DNA of 64,000 nt, taken from Bacteroidales bacterium. GTDB taxonomy: Bacteria > Bacteroidota > Bacteroidia > Bacteroidales > Marinilabiliaceae. Every line of letters begins with the position of its first letter. The first letter of the stretch is position 1. A program made the position numbers and the translations under genes. Positions 27,652 to 36,931 of the stretch are shown here, piece by piece. Below the pieces are notes generated by a model, which ran no database searches, was not told the origin of the DNA, and saw only the letters and a list, made by a program, of their open reading frames with translations. Location of the stretch: contig JALEMI010000044.1 in the NCBI GenBank assembly GCA_022768325.1, forward strand, positions 62,001 through 126,000, in the 5' to 3' direction.

Positions 27652-30020
27652 TACTTTTGTGCTTTTCGGGTTTTGGCCATGCGGACAATCTCGTCGACAA
27701 GCAGCTCGACTTGGACATGGCCACGAGCTCCAGGTGTGGCCGGGACATTGAACATCGTCACGCCCGAGCCGAGCGTCTCCGGCACGTAGTCGAAGATGTT
27801 GTCAACGCCGACCGATAGTTTCCAAAAATTGAAAAAGGTCTGGCTCACCGAGAGGTTGCATATCGCATAAGAGGGGAGGTCCGTGCGGAAATATGCCTCA
27901 CGGCTCACGCCGTCGACCGTCAGACGGTCTTGGATGTCGAACCTCTTGCTCCCCATGAACGAGGCGGACAACGTGACCCCGAGCCCGTACTTCTCGCGAC
28001 GAAGTCGGTAGTCGAGGCTCGCTGTGGCCGCATGAGGCGACGTGGAGCTGACCTGTACTCCGTCGAGCTTGGAGATGTTGACAAACGAGTATGTCGCACT
28101 GAGCGTCAATGGGCTGACAATATGCCACTTGGCTATGGACTCGACCCCAAGGAGCTTCTGCTCCGAGAGGTTCATGTACTCGAAATTGTATTGCATATCG
28201 TAGACGCGCCAGACGCCCTCAATCTTGTCGCTAAATATGTTGGCGTAGGCGTTGACGGAGAAGAAGAGCCGGTCGTTGGAGAACTCCGCGCCGAGGCTGA
28301 AATAGTTATTCTTCTCGGGCCGCATATACTCGTTTCCCTTGATGACGAACATGGCCATGTGGTCCCAATTGAAGAAAAGCTCCTTGATTGACGGGGCGCG
28401 ATAGCCCATTGAATAATTGGCTCTAATGGCCCACACCTCGGAGGGCGACCACTTGGCGGCAACTTTAGGCATGGCCATGAATCCAAACGCCTTGCTGAAA
28501 TTAGTCCGCACGCCGAGCGACAATGTCCATTGCGGCGATATTGCCCATTCGTCTTGCAAGAAACACTCCGTCTCACTCAGCGAGCGGGTCGACATCCGGC
28601 GCGAGGCGTCGCCATTGAAACGGTCGGATGTGAGGTCGTCAGACGTATACTCAACGCCGAGGATGAGGGCATGGCCATCGAAGAAATCTGACGAGATGGT
28701 AAGACGGGGCTGGATAATTTGGCTGTCATAGACCTTTTGGCGCATATCGATGCGCTCATGTCGCTTAAAACGCTCGTAGAAGTCTCCGTGAAAGCTGGCC
28801 GCAATGCGGAACCAATCCCGACACTCATACCGCGCCCTTGCGCCGATGGTGTAGACCTGCGACTGGCTGAACGTCATGTCCTGGATTAGGTCGTAGGCGT
28901 TCATCTTGAACAACACGCCATAGACCTCGGCACTGAATCCGCCGACGTCGTCAAGGTAAAAGCGTTGCTGGGCGGAGACGTACTCCGTGCCCTCAATTCC
29001 CGTTGGCGGACGGGCGGATTCGCTCACCACCGTCATGTCGGAGTCGAGCCACGGGTTGGCCTCAGCGGTGTAGACTTTCTTGTCGCCCTTGGCTTGGTAC
29101 ATATAGAAAGCGTCGGACGAACTATACAGAACGTCGGTCTGCGACGTCACTTTCTTTCCAATCTTCGCGCCTGCCGAGAACCACGTCTGGAGATTGGGGC
29201 GGTCGGCATTTCGCTCGAACATATAATTGAAGTCGGAGGGCGACGCATCGGGGAAGTTGCGCTCGTTGGGTGCGGACCATCGTGCGCCGACCTGAATGTC
29301 GAGAGGGCGCGTGGCTTTTTTTGAAATGAGGTTGACAACGGCCGCCGAGGCACGGCTTCCGTAGAGCGTCGAACTCGCCCCTTTCACCACCTCGACGCGG
29401 TCAATGGCGTGAATGTTAAATCGTTCGTAGTCAATGTTTCCCGCCATCTCGCCAGACATTCGCTCGCCGTCCATGAGGAAGAGCACGTGGCGGGCATCGA
29501 GCCCTTGCATCGAGATCTCGTTTCCGAAGCCGACCTTTTGGATGTTGAGACCTGGTGTCTCCTGTTGCAATGCCTGTTGGAGGGACGCGTAGCCGGCCTC
29601 TACAAGCTGCTTTCCGCCTATGACCTGCGTACTGACGGGACTCAACTTCAGGGGGCGCGCGGCGCGGCTGCCTGTCACGACTACGTCGGAGATGTTCTGG
29701 ACTTCGGGCATCATCTCTACGGCGACCTCTTTAGCCCGTGTGGAAGCCTTGCCCTCCGCGGGGACGAAGCCTATTGACGTGATGCTATACGTGACGGAGT
29801 CGGCTCTCTCGGTTATTGCGAGAGTTGCCCTGCCGTCGACGTCGGTCACGGCGAGATTCTTTTTGAAAGAAGGGGCTGTTGTGTATACGACGTTAGCGGC
29901 AATTATGGGCTGTCCTGTTCCGTGCTCAGTCACGGTGAGCGTCAGCTGCCTTTGTGAGAAAGCCACGACGGACGCGGACATCATGAGGGCGGCAGCAAAA
30001 AGCCTTATGGGGGGCATCAT
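27651..30020 (-). CDS. TonB-dependent receptor (HmuR-like candidate)
   Basis: SDVVVTGSRAARPL plug, VEVVKGASSTLYGSRASAAVVNLIS, YRAPSIKELFF, C-terminal beta-barrel; overlaps the HmuY start. Confidence 0.93.
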   Translation of the reverse strand: MMPPIRLFAAALMMSASVVAFSQRQLTLTVTEHGTGQPIIAANVVYTTAPSFKKNLAVTDVDGRATLAITERADSVTYSITSIGFVPAEGKASTRAKEVAVEMMPEVQNISDVVVTGSRAARPLKLSPVSTQVIGGKQLVEAGYASLQQALQQETPGLNIQKVGFGNEISMQGLDARHVLFLMDGERMSGEMAGNIDYERFNIHAIDRVEVVKGASSTLYGSRASAAVVNLISKKATRPLDIQVGARWSAPNERNFPDASPSDFNYMFERNADRPNLQTWFSAGAKIGKKVTSQTDVLYSSSDAFYMYQAKGDKKVYTAEANPWLDSDMTVVSESARPPTGIEGTEYVSAQQRFYLDDVGGFSAEVYGVLFKMNAYDLIQDMTFSQSQVYTIGARARYECRDWFRIAASFHGDFYERFKRHERIDMRQKVYDSQIIQPRLTISSDFFDGHALILGVEYTSDDLTSDRFNGDASRRMSTRSLSETECFLQDEWAISPQWTLSLGVRTNFSKAFGFMAMPKVAAKWSPSEVWAIRANYSMGYRAPSIKELFFNWDHMAMFVIKGNEYMRPEKNNYFSLGAEFSNDRLFFSVNAYANIFSDKIEGVWRVYDMQYNFEYMNLSEQKLLGVESIAKWHIVSPLTLSATYSFVNISKLDGVQVSSTSPHAATASLDYRLRREKYGLGVTLSASFMGSKRFDIQDRLTVDGVSREAYFRTDLPSYAICNLSVSQTFFNFWKLSVGVDNIFDYVPETLGSGVTMFNVPATPGARGHVQVELLVDEIVRMAKTRKAQK

Positions 30021-30222
30021 CTGAGTTGTGTCGTATTGCGACGCAAAGATAAGAAAAGAAAGGCGTGGGGCGTTCTGTGAGCCGCCTTATTGCGGGAGGC
30101 ATGACGAGAAAGATGCCAAGTGTTGCTTTTTTCTGAGAAATTACAGGGACAAAAATATCGTCGATTTCGCTTAAAATAGCGACTTTTGTACCTGTTGACA
30201 AGAACCACTGGTCCGAAGCATC

Positions 30223-31989
30223 ATGAAGGGATACACTAAAAGACGAATTGGCACCATCGTCCTGGCGCCAAGCGTGACGTTTGTAATCATCGTCAGCATT
30301 GCAGCTATTATTGCTTTTCTCAAATTGTCCGCCGACCTCAACGACGTGGTTGACGAGCACATACACAGCATGATAGACGCGTCGCAAGAACTTTCAACTC
30401 AGAAGGTTACTTCCGCGGAAAAAGCATGCGCAAGCTTCAATAGCGACTACACAACAATCTACGATGCCGTCAGAGATGGCGACAAGCAGACGCTTGTGTC
30501 CGAGCTGGACTGGACCAAAGAGGCAGCCTCAGCTGAAGGCTACATCTTCACCGACATGAACGGGGCAACCCTCGCCAGCTCGTTCCCCGAATCGGCCACA
30601 GCCGAGATGAGCGAAGCCATCAAGTACGTCATTGCAAACGGTCCGTTCAGCGCCAGCGCTTTCGTCGACTCCAAACTCATTCAGTATTCCACAACCGTCG
30701 TGAAGAACAACGAGAGCGAGGAGGTCGGCGTCGTAATCCTCGTCAGCGACATCATCCAGCTCGGCACCAACTCCTCGAAGCACATGGGAATGGACCAGCT
30801 GGTTTTCACGACAGACGGGTGCGCCATGGCCAGCATGACAAACAAGTTCAGCGAGTTGACACTCGACCCGCAAATCGGCAACACCTGCTTCGGCAAGAAA
30901 GAGATGTGGGTGGGCGAGACGTCAATCCTCGACAACGATTGCCTCGCGGCCGCATTCCCTATCGTAGATTTCAAAGGCAATGCCATTGGCGCACATATTT
31001 TTGTGAGCAACACCGCGCGCATCGATTCCATTTTGTCTAACCTGCGGGTCGGGTTGCCTCTGCTTCTTGTTGTCTTCTTCGCCGTCATATCATATATGTT
31101 GTGGAACATCCGCAGAAGGATGATAAAGCCCGTCAATGTCCTCATCGACGAGCTCAACCACATTGCCGATGGCGACCTCACCCGCAGCCTCCAAGTGGGC
31201 GACGCTTGTCACGAGATTGGCCTCATCGCGCAAAGCATCCACAGGGCCGAAGACAAGATTCGCGACCTTTTTGAACCGATACGCCACGCGGCCGACAACC
31301 TTGTCAACGCCGCCACCCAAATGAACAAAGCGGCCGACAATTTGTCCAACGCCGCCAACCGCCAAGCCGCGTCGCTTGAAGAGATTTCAAGCTCAATGGA
31401 AGAGATGGGTGCCAACATCCAGCAGAACACCGACAATTCGATTCAGACCAGCAAGCTGACCGAAGAGATGGCCAACGCCACAACCCGCCTCGGCGTTGTG
31501 AGCAAAGCCTGCAACGACGCCATCATGACCATTGCCGACAGCATCGAGGACATCAACGACCTCGTCTCGCAAACCAACATCCTCGCCCTCAACGCCTCCG
31601 TCGAGGCCGCACGCGCCGGAGAGCAAGGTCAAGGCTTCGGCGTTGTGGCCAAAGAGGTCGGACGACTGGCCGAGCAAACCCACGACACGGCCGACAACAT
31701 TAACGCCACAGCCGAATCGAGCATAGCCGGCGCCGAAGAGGCTTTCAATTACGTCAACGAGCTCACGCCACGTATCGAGAAGATCAACGTCCTCGTCAAA
31801 GGCATCACCACCGCCAGCATCGAGCAGAATACGGGCGTCCAACAGGTCAATACCGCAATCATGGACCTCAACCGCATGACGCAACAGAACGCAGCCGGCG
31901 CAGAGGAGATTGCGGCCAGCACAGCTCAGCTGCAAGACATGGCCCGAAGCCTGAGCGAGGCCCTCGGATCTTTCAAAACAGAAGAGTAG
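30223..31989 (+). CDS. Methyl-accepting chemotaxis protein with periplasmic Cache-like sensor
   Basis: Two TM segments; [38 protein letters not shown]. Confidence 0.96.
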   Translation: MKGYTKRRIGTIVLAPSVTFVIIVSIAAIIAFLKLSADLNDVVDEHIHSMIDASQELSTQKVTSAEKACASFNSDYTTIYDAVRDGDKQTLVSELDWTKEAASAEGYIFTDMNGATLASSFPESATAEMSEAIKYVIANGPFSASAFVDSKLIQYSTTVVKNNESEEVGVVILVSDIIQLGTNSSKHMGMDQLVFTTDGCAMASMTNKFSELTLDPQIGNTCFGKKEMWVGETSILDNDCLAAAFPIVDFKGNAIGAHIFVSNTARIDSILSNLRVGLPLLLVVFFAVISYMLWNIRRRMIKPVNVLIDELNHIADGDLTRSLQVGDACHEIGLIAQSIHRAEDKIRDLFEPIRHAADNLVNAATQMNKAADNLSNAANRQAASLEEISSSMEEMGANIQQNTDNSIQTSKLTEEMANATTRLGVVSKACNDAIMTIADSIEDINDLVSQTNILALNASVEAARAGEQGQGFGVVAKEVGRLAEQTHDTADNINATAESSIAGAEEAFNYVNELTPRIEKINVLVKGITTASIEQNTGVQQVNTAIMDLNRMTQQNAAGAEEIAASTAQLQDMARSLSEALGSFKTEE

Positions 31990-32031
31990 GGGTGAGAACA
32001 CGCCCCCCCTTTTCCATACCTCACGCGCATT

Positions 32032-32071
32032 AGCCGCCAGACTGACAAATCAGCCTGGCGGCTCTCTTTTT
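32032..32071 (+). terminator. Rho-independent terminator downstream of the MCP
   Basis: AGCCGCCAG...CTGGCGGCTCTCTTTTT. Confidence 0.75.
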
Positions 32072-32189
32072 CGCCACTTCTGCCAAAATAGTTTCGTCAC
32101 TTCGTCACACGAAAACGGGGTTTCGTCACAGATTTTGACCCTTTCGTCAAAAACCGCTCTCCGGATGATTGAAATAACAACTACACAGC

Positions 32190-32197
32190 TACCTTTG
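32190..32197 (+). promoter_or_regulatory. TAnnTTTG (-7) motif of the candidate ncRNA
   Basis: TACCTTTG with TTG 18 bp upstream (32169-32171). Confidence 0.5.
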
Positions 32198-32202
32198 AAA
32201 GT

Positions 32203-32468
32203 GCAAATGAGGACATAATCAGCTAATTCCACTCAACATATATGCAGGGGCGATGGTTGCCCAACACCTGATTTAGGTAAACCACACGCATCACGGATGC
32301 TCAATAAAAGTGCCGCCCCTCACCACAATTGAGGACCACACAGTCTGACACCTAAACACGTGAAAAACACCTTAGGAGTCAAACACTCAGCTATCTCCGC
32401 CCAAATTTCCAAACTGAAAATTCACTACGCCGGCCCTTGGTAAACAAGGGTCGGCGTATCGCCTTTTT
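32203..32468 (+). ncRNA. Candidate structured ncRNA / leader upstream of the siaB-siaC operon
   Basis: Promoter-like TACCTTTG; AGGGGCG/CGCCCCT 7-bp closing stem; internal hairpins (ACCTgatttAGGT, GCATCacgGATGC, CCTCA..TGAGG, CCTAA..TTAGG); strong terminator at the 3' end; no supplied ORF of comparable length. Confidence 0.45.
32427..32468 (+). terminator. Rho-independent terminator
   Basis: ACGCCGgCCCTTG-GTAAA-CAAGGGtCGGCGT followed by ATCGCCTTTTT. Confidence 0.75.
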
Positions 32469-32595
32469 AACGCTTCGCAAAAGAAAAGAACACAACAATA
32501 AAACAAGAACGCCGGTTTTACGTAGAAGCGAACAGGGTGAAAACCTATATTAAAAATAATATCGTAACTTTACAGCTATTTAGAAAGGTATACCT

Positions 32596-33168
32596 ATGAC
32601 CAAAATCGGAGCAAATCAAGACTTTTTGGAGTTCGCGTACCAGCTATACCACACCATGCAGGCCAACGAAATCAACTTGGTCTACGAAGGTGTGGTGACC
32701 CAAGAGATCACCAAAACCTTCACCGCCCTCACGGAGAAGAACATGGCCAAGAACGAGGAAACCAGCCAAGTGCAGCGCAAGGTGTTCAACGTCATGGTCG
32801 AGTGTCTCCAAAACATCAGCAAGCATGCCGATACCATGGGCGACGAAGAGGAAGAGGAGCGCAGAGGCATTGTCCTCGTAAGCCATGGCGACAAGTGCTA
32901 CAACGTCATCACGGGCAACGTCATCAAGGCCGAGCGCCGTCCCGGGCTGGAAGCCTCCCTCAATAAAATCAACAGCCTCGACAAGGAAGGCCTCTCCGCC
33001 CTCTACAAACAACAAATCCTTGGCGGAAAAATTTCTGAAAAAGGCGGTGCCGGCCTCGGATTCATCGACATCGCCAAGAAGAGCGGCAACAAGATTGACT
33101 TTCAGTTCAAAGAGCTGAACGACGATTTCTGCTTCTTCATCATCATCACGACTATTTCCCGCAGCTAA
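32596..33168 (+). CDS. SiaB family protein kinase (DUF6272-like)
   Basis: Paralogue of ORF 7596..8177; ANEINLVYEGVVTQEITKTF...GGAGLGFIDIAKKSGNKIDFQF. Confidence 0.82.
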   Translation: MTKIGANQDFLEFAYQLYHTMQANEINLVYEGVVTQEITKTFTALTEKNMAKNEETSQVQRKVFNVMVECLQNISKHADTMGDEEEEERRGIVLVSHGDKCYNVITGNVIKAERRPGLEASLNKINSLDKEGLSALYKQQILGGKISEKGGAGLGFIDIAKKSGNKIDFQFKELNDDFCFFIIITTISRS

Positions 33169-33222
33169 TACGCTGCATTTCAAGATAGTAAGACACTAAG
33201 GTTCAGACCAAATACAACACAA

Positions 33223-33588
33223 ATGGACGTACTAAACATCAAAGGAACCGACGACACCCCAACCGTCAAAATGGACAAGGACGCCAACGTCATCGAGTTC
33301 TCAGGTCGCTCTCTCCCCGAAAATGTCGCCGAGTTCTACAAGCCCGTAATGGACTGGATCGACGAATACGTCACAGACCCTAACGACCACATCGACGTCT
33401 GCTTCAAGCTCGAATACTTCAACACCGCATCCTCTAAAATGCTCCTCGACATCCTCCTCAAGTTCGAGGCCATCCCCGATGCCGTGACCATCAAGTGGTT
33501 CTCGCACGAGGACGAGGAGGACATCGAAGACGCCGGCAAGGAATACGAGGACATCGTCGAGGTCCCATTTGAATTCATCAAATACTAA
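33223..33588 (+). CDS. SiaC family regulatory phosphoprotein (DUF1987-like)
   Basis: YKPVMDWIDEYVTDPNDHIDVCFKLEYFNTASSKMLLDILLKFE. Confidence 0.85.
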   Translation: MDVLNIKGTDDTPTVKMDKDANVIEFSGRSLPENVAEFYKPVMDWIDEYVTDPNDHIDVCFKLEYFNTASSKMLLDILLKFEAIPDAVTIKWFSHEDEEDIEDAGKEYEDIVEVPFEFIKY

Positions 33589-33647
33589 GCACCACACAGC
33601 CCCCCCAGGCATCACACTTACGCACACACCTTTAGACCACACCAGAC

Positions 33648-36600
33648 ATGAGTGAGGAGATTCTTGAGCACCTGATGAACCTGTTCGGCATTCTCGCCAA
33701 ACAGGGAGGCGGAGCCTGCGACGTGGAGGTTAGCTTCCTCCGCAAGTTCCTTAGCGAACAAATTGCTTCCGCCAAGGTGGAGGAGTATCTCGAGAAATTC
33801 AAAGAGAAAGCCAGCGAGAGAGCCCAGTTCGACGAGACGGCAGGACGCATCGTAGTCGACATGAAGGACTCCATGAAGACGCTCAAAATCTGCCGAGCCG
33901 CCAACAAGGCTCTCACTAAAGAGCAGAAGGTCGTCGTTCTCGTCCGTCTTTTCGAGATGGAGAAGGTCTACGACACGGCTTTCGCCGGTCGTAAGGTCAA
34001 CGTAAAAGCCTGGAAAGGAAAAAGCCGCAAGGAAGCAGAAGAGCTCGACGTTGAGGAGAACTCCGAGACAATCATCAAGCTCCGCGAAGAGGTCGTCAAG
34101 ACCGCTGGCGAGACGTTCACACTCGCCAAAGACGAAATCGACAGCATCAAGCTCTTCTGCAATATCAAGTCCGCTGACGGCCCGCAGTCAAGCATCGACA
34201 GGACCGACTTCCTCATTGCCGACGCGCAGCCCGAAGGGACTTACACCAACGCTTGCCACATTGTCGACAACACTCTCGATGGTTGTCTCGCCATTCTCCG
34301 CATAGGCAGCGCAAACCTCTTCTTCCTAAAGTACGACGGACCGAAGGATGTCTCGATTAACGGTCTTACTGTTAATCCCGAGACCATCTACCCCCTCCCG
34401 AGCGGCAGCTTCGTCAAGACGCCCAAAGGCCTCCTCTATTACACCGACATCGCGGCCCGCCTCTCTAAGGAGACCAACGTTCAAAAGGTGTCGTTTGAGG
34501 TCAATCACGTCTGGTTCCGCTTCAAAACGGGCGGCATCGGATTGCGAGACATCAATATGTTCGAGGAGCAGGGTAAGCTGGTCGGCATCATGGGCGCGTC
34601 GGGTGCGGGCAAGACAACCCTCCTCAACGTACTCTGCGGAAATGAAGCCCCCTCCGAGGGCGAGGTCCTCATCAACGGGCTCAACCTCCACACGCAGAAG
34701 GAGCAACTGGAGGGCGTTATCGGTCTCATTCCGCAAGACGACCTCCTCATTGAGGAGCTGACGGTCTATCAAAACCTCTATTACAGCGCAAAGCTCTGCT
34801 TCAAAGGGCTTAGCGAACAAGAAATCGACGCTAAGGTCGAGAAGACGCTCAAAGACCTCGGTCTCTACGAGCGCAAAGACCTCCAAGTCGGCTCGCCGCT
34901 CAACAAAATGATTAGCGGCGGTCAGCGTAAGAGGCTTAACATCGCCCTTGAGCTTATCCGCGAGCCGGGCATCCTCTTCGTCGACGAGCCTACGTCTGGC
35001 CTCTCCAGCCGCGACTCGGAGAACGTCATGAACCTGCTCCGAGAGCTGGCCCTCAAAGGCAAGCTCGTCTTCGTCGTCATCCACCAACCATCGTCGGACA
35101 TCTACAAGATGTTCGACAAGATGTTCATCCTCGATACGGGTGGCTACCCCGTTTATTACGGCAACCCGACGGAGAGCATCATCCACTTCAAGACGGAAGA
35201 CAACCAGACCAATGCCGACGTGGGTCAATGCCCCACCTGCGGTAATGTCAACCCCGAGCTCGTCTTCAACATCCTCGACGCCAGCGAGAAAGACGAGTAC
35301 GGCAACACGACCAACCGACGCAAGAAGAGCGCGGAGGACTGGAATAAAATCTATCAGGAGAAGGTTCTCCCCAAAGTCCCAAGGGTCAAAACAGCAACAG
35401 AAAAGCCGCCCAAGAGTCTCGACATCCCGGGCTGGTTTAAGCAGTTCTGGATTTACACGCAACGCGATTTCTGGGCCAAGATTAGCAACACCCAATACAT
35501 CGCGCTCAACATCATCGAGGCTCCCGTCCTCGGTTTCGTCCTCGCGTATCTCATCCGCTACATTGTCGACCCCGACTCGGATGTCTACATCTTCCGCGAG
35601 AACGCCAATATCCCCATCTACATCTTCATGGGTACGGTCGTCGCCATCTTCTTCGGTCTCATTGTGAGTGCCGAGGAGATTTTCAAAGACGCCAAGATTC
35701 TGAAGAGGGAGAAGTTCCTCAACCTGAGCCGCTCGGCCTACCTCATGTCGAAGATTTGCATCCTCATGGGCCTCTCTGCCATTCAGATGCTCCTCTTCGT
35801 CCTCGTCGGAAACTGGGAAATCTCTTTCAGTGGCATGAACCCCGAGTTCTGGCTCATGCTCTTCTCCGTAGCCGTATCCAGCAACGTCCTCGGCCTTATC
35901 ATCTCCTCGACGTTCAACTCCATCGTCACCATTTACATCATGATTCCTCTTATCATGATTCCGCAGATGGTGCTCGGCGGCGCAATGTTCACGTTCGATA
36001 AGCTCAATAAGGACATCTCGTCTGTTGACAAGGTGCCACTCGTTGCCGAGGTAATCCCGGCGCGATACGCCTACGAGGGCCTCATTGTCTACCAATACAA
36101 GAACAACAAGTTCGAACGCACGTTCTTCGACGACGAGTTCGCCGAGCGTCAGGCCGACTTCAAGACCGTCTACTACCTCCCCAAGATTAAGGACGTGCTC
36201 GAAGACGTTCAGATTGCCCGCAAGAAGAACGAGACCGACAACAAGCAATATCTCATAGACCTCGCCCTCCTCCAAAACGAGCTCGGCAAAGAGGTTCGCC
36301 GCCAACCCGACGTGCCCTTCACTTGCCTCGAAAAACTCAATAAAGAGGATTTCAACGACGAGGTGTACGCCCAAACAGGCGAGTACATCAACGCGCTCAA
36401 CGATGTCTATCAGGCTCAGTTCATGAAAGCCAATAGCACCCGCGAACGCAAGATCAGCTACTATCTCGAAAATCAACGCGATACGTACAACGCCCTCAAA
36501 AACGAGTACTACAACGAGGCCGTGAGCGATGTCGTCACCAAGACTTTCGACAAGAACAAAATCCTCCGCGATGGCGATAGGCTCATCCAAATCAAGGACC

Positions 36601-36893
36601 CTATCTATCAGATGCCCGAACCCGAAGGTATCTTGCGTTTCCGTAGCCATTTCTTCTCTCCGATGAAGTATTTCTTTGGCACGTATATTGAGACGCTTTG
36701 GTTCAACATCCTCGCGGTTTGGCTCATCACGGCCGTACTCTACGCCATCCTCTATTACGACTTGGCTCGTAAGGGCTTCGAGATGTTGGCCGACGTCAAC
36801 TTCAAGAAGCGTCTCGAACCCCTCGGCGCTTTCTTAGCAAAGCTCAAATCGCATAAGAAGGACACCAACGCGAAGGAAAAGGCGAAAGCGTGA
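33648..36893 (+). CDS. ABC transporter ATP-binding protein/permease (ABCG-like) with extra N-terminal domain
   Basis: GASGAGKTTLLNVLCG, MISGGQRKRLNIALELI, LFVDEPTSGLSSRDS and VIHQPSSDIYKMFD, followed by six or more TM segments. Confidence 0.93.
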   Translation: MSEEILEHLMNLFGILAKQGGGACDVEVSFLRKFLSEQIASAKVEEYLEKFKEKASERAQFDETAGRIVVDMKDSMKTLKICRAANKALTKEQKVVVLVRLFEMEKVYDTAFAGRKVNVKAWKGKSRKEAEELDVEENSETIIKLREEVVKTAGETFTLAKDEIDSIKLFCNIKSADGPQSSIDRTDFLIADAQPEGTYTNACHIVDNTLDGCLAILRIGSANLFFLKYDGPKDVSINGLTVNPETIYPLPSGSFVKTPKGLLYYTDIAARLSKETNVQKVSFEVNHVWFRFKTGGIGLRDINMFEEQGKLVGIMGASGAGKTTLLNVLCGNEAPSEGEVLINGLNLHTQKEQLEGVIGLIPQDDLLIEELTVYQNLYYSAKLCFKGLSEQEIDAKVEKTLKDLGLYERKDLQVGSPLNKMISGGQRKRLNIALELIREPGILFVDEPTSGLSSRDSENVMNLLRELALKGKLVFVVIHQPSSDIYKMFDKMFILDTGGYPVYYGNPTESIIHFKTEDNQTNADVGQCPTCGNVNPELVFNILDASEKDEYGNTTNRRKKSAEDWNKIYQEKVLPKVPRVKTATEKPPKSLDIPGWFKQFWIYTQRDFWAKISNTQYIALNIIEAPVLGFVLAYLIRYIVDPDSDVYIFRENANIPIYIFMGTVVAIFFGLIVSAEEIFKDAKILKREKFLNLSRSAYLMSKICILMGLSAIQMLLFVLVGNWEISFSGMNPEFWLMLFSVAVSSNVLGLIISSTFNSIVTIYIMIPLIMIPQMVLGGAMFTFDKLNKDISSVDKVPLVAEVIPARYAYEGLIVYQYKNNKFERTFFDDEFAERQADFKTVYYLPKIKDVLEDVQIARKKNETDNKQYLIDLALLQNELGKEVRRQPDVPFTCLEKLNKEDFNDEVYAQTGEYINALNDVYQAQFMKANSTRERKISYYLENQRDTYNALKNEYYNEAVSDVVTKTFDKNKILRDGDRLIQIKDPIYQMPEPEGILRFRSHFFSPMKYFFGTYIETLWFNILAVWLITAVLYAILYYDLARKGFEMLADVNFKKRLEPLGAFLAKLKSHKKDTNAKEKAKA

Positions 36894-36931
36894 TATTGAC
36901 ATAAAAACTCCAGAAAATAAACGCACTTAAC

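Noticed and set aside
34326-36650. 774-aa antisense ORF opposite the ABC transporter
   Set aside because: Shadow ORF caused by the C-rich third positions of the real gene; no recognisable domain and strongly acidic/low-complexity translation.
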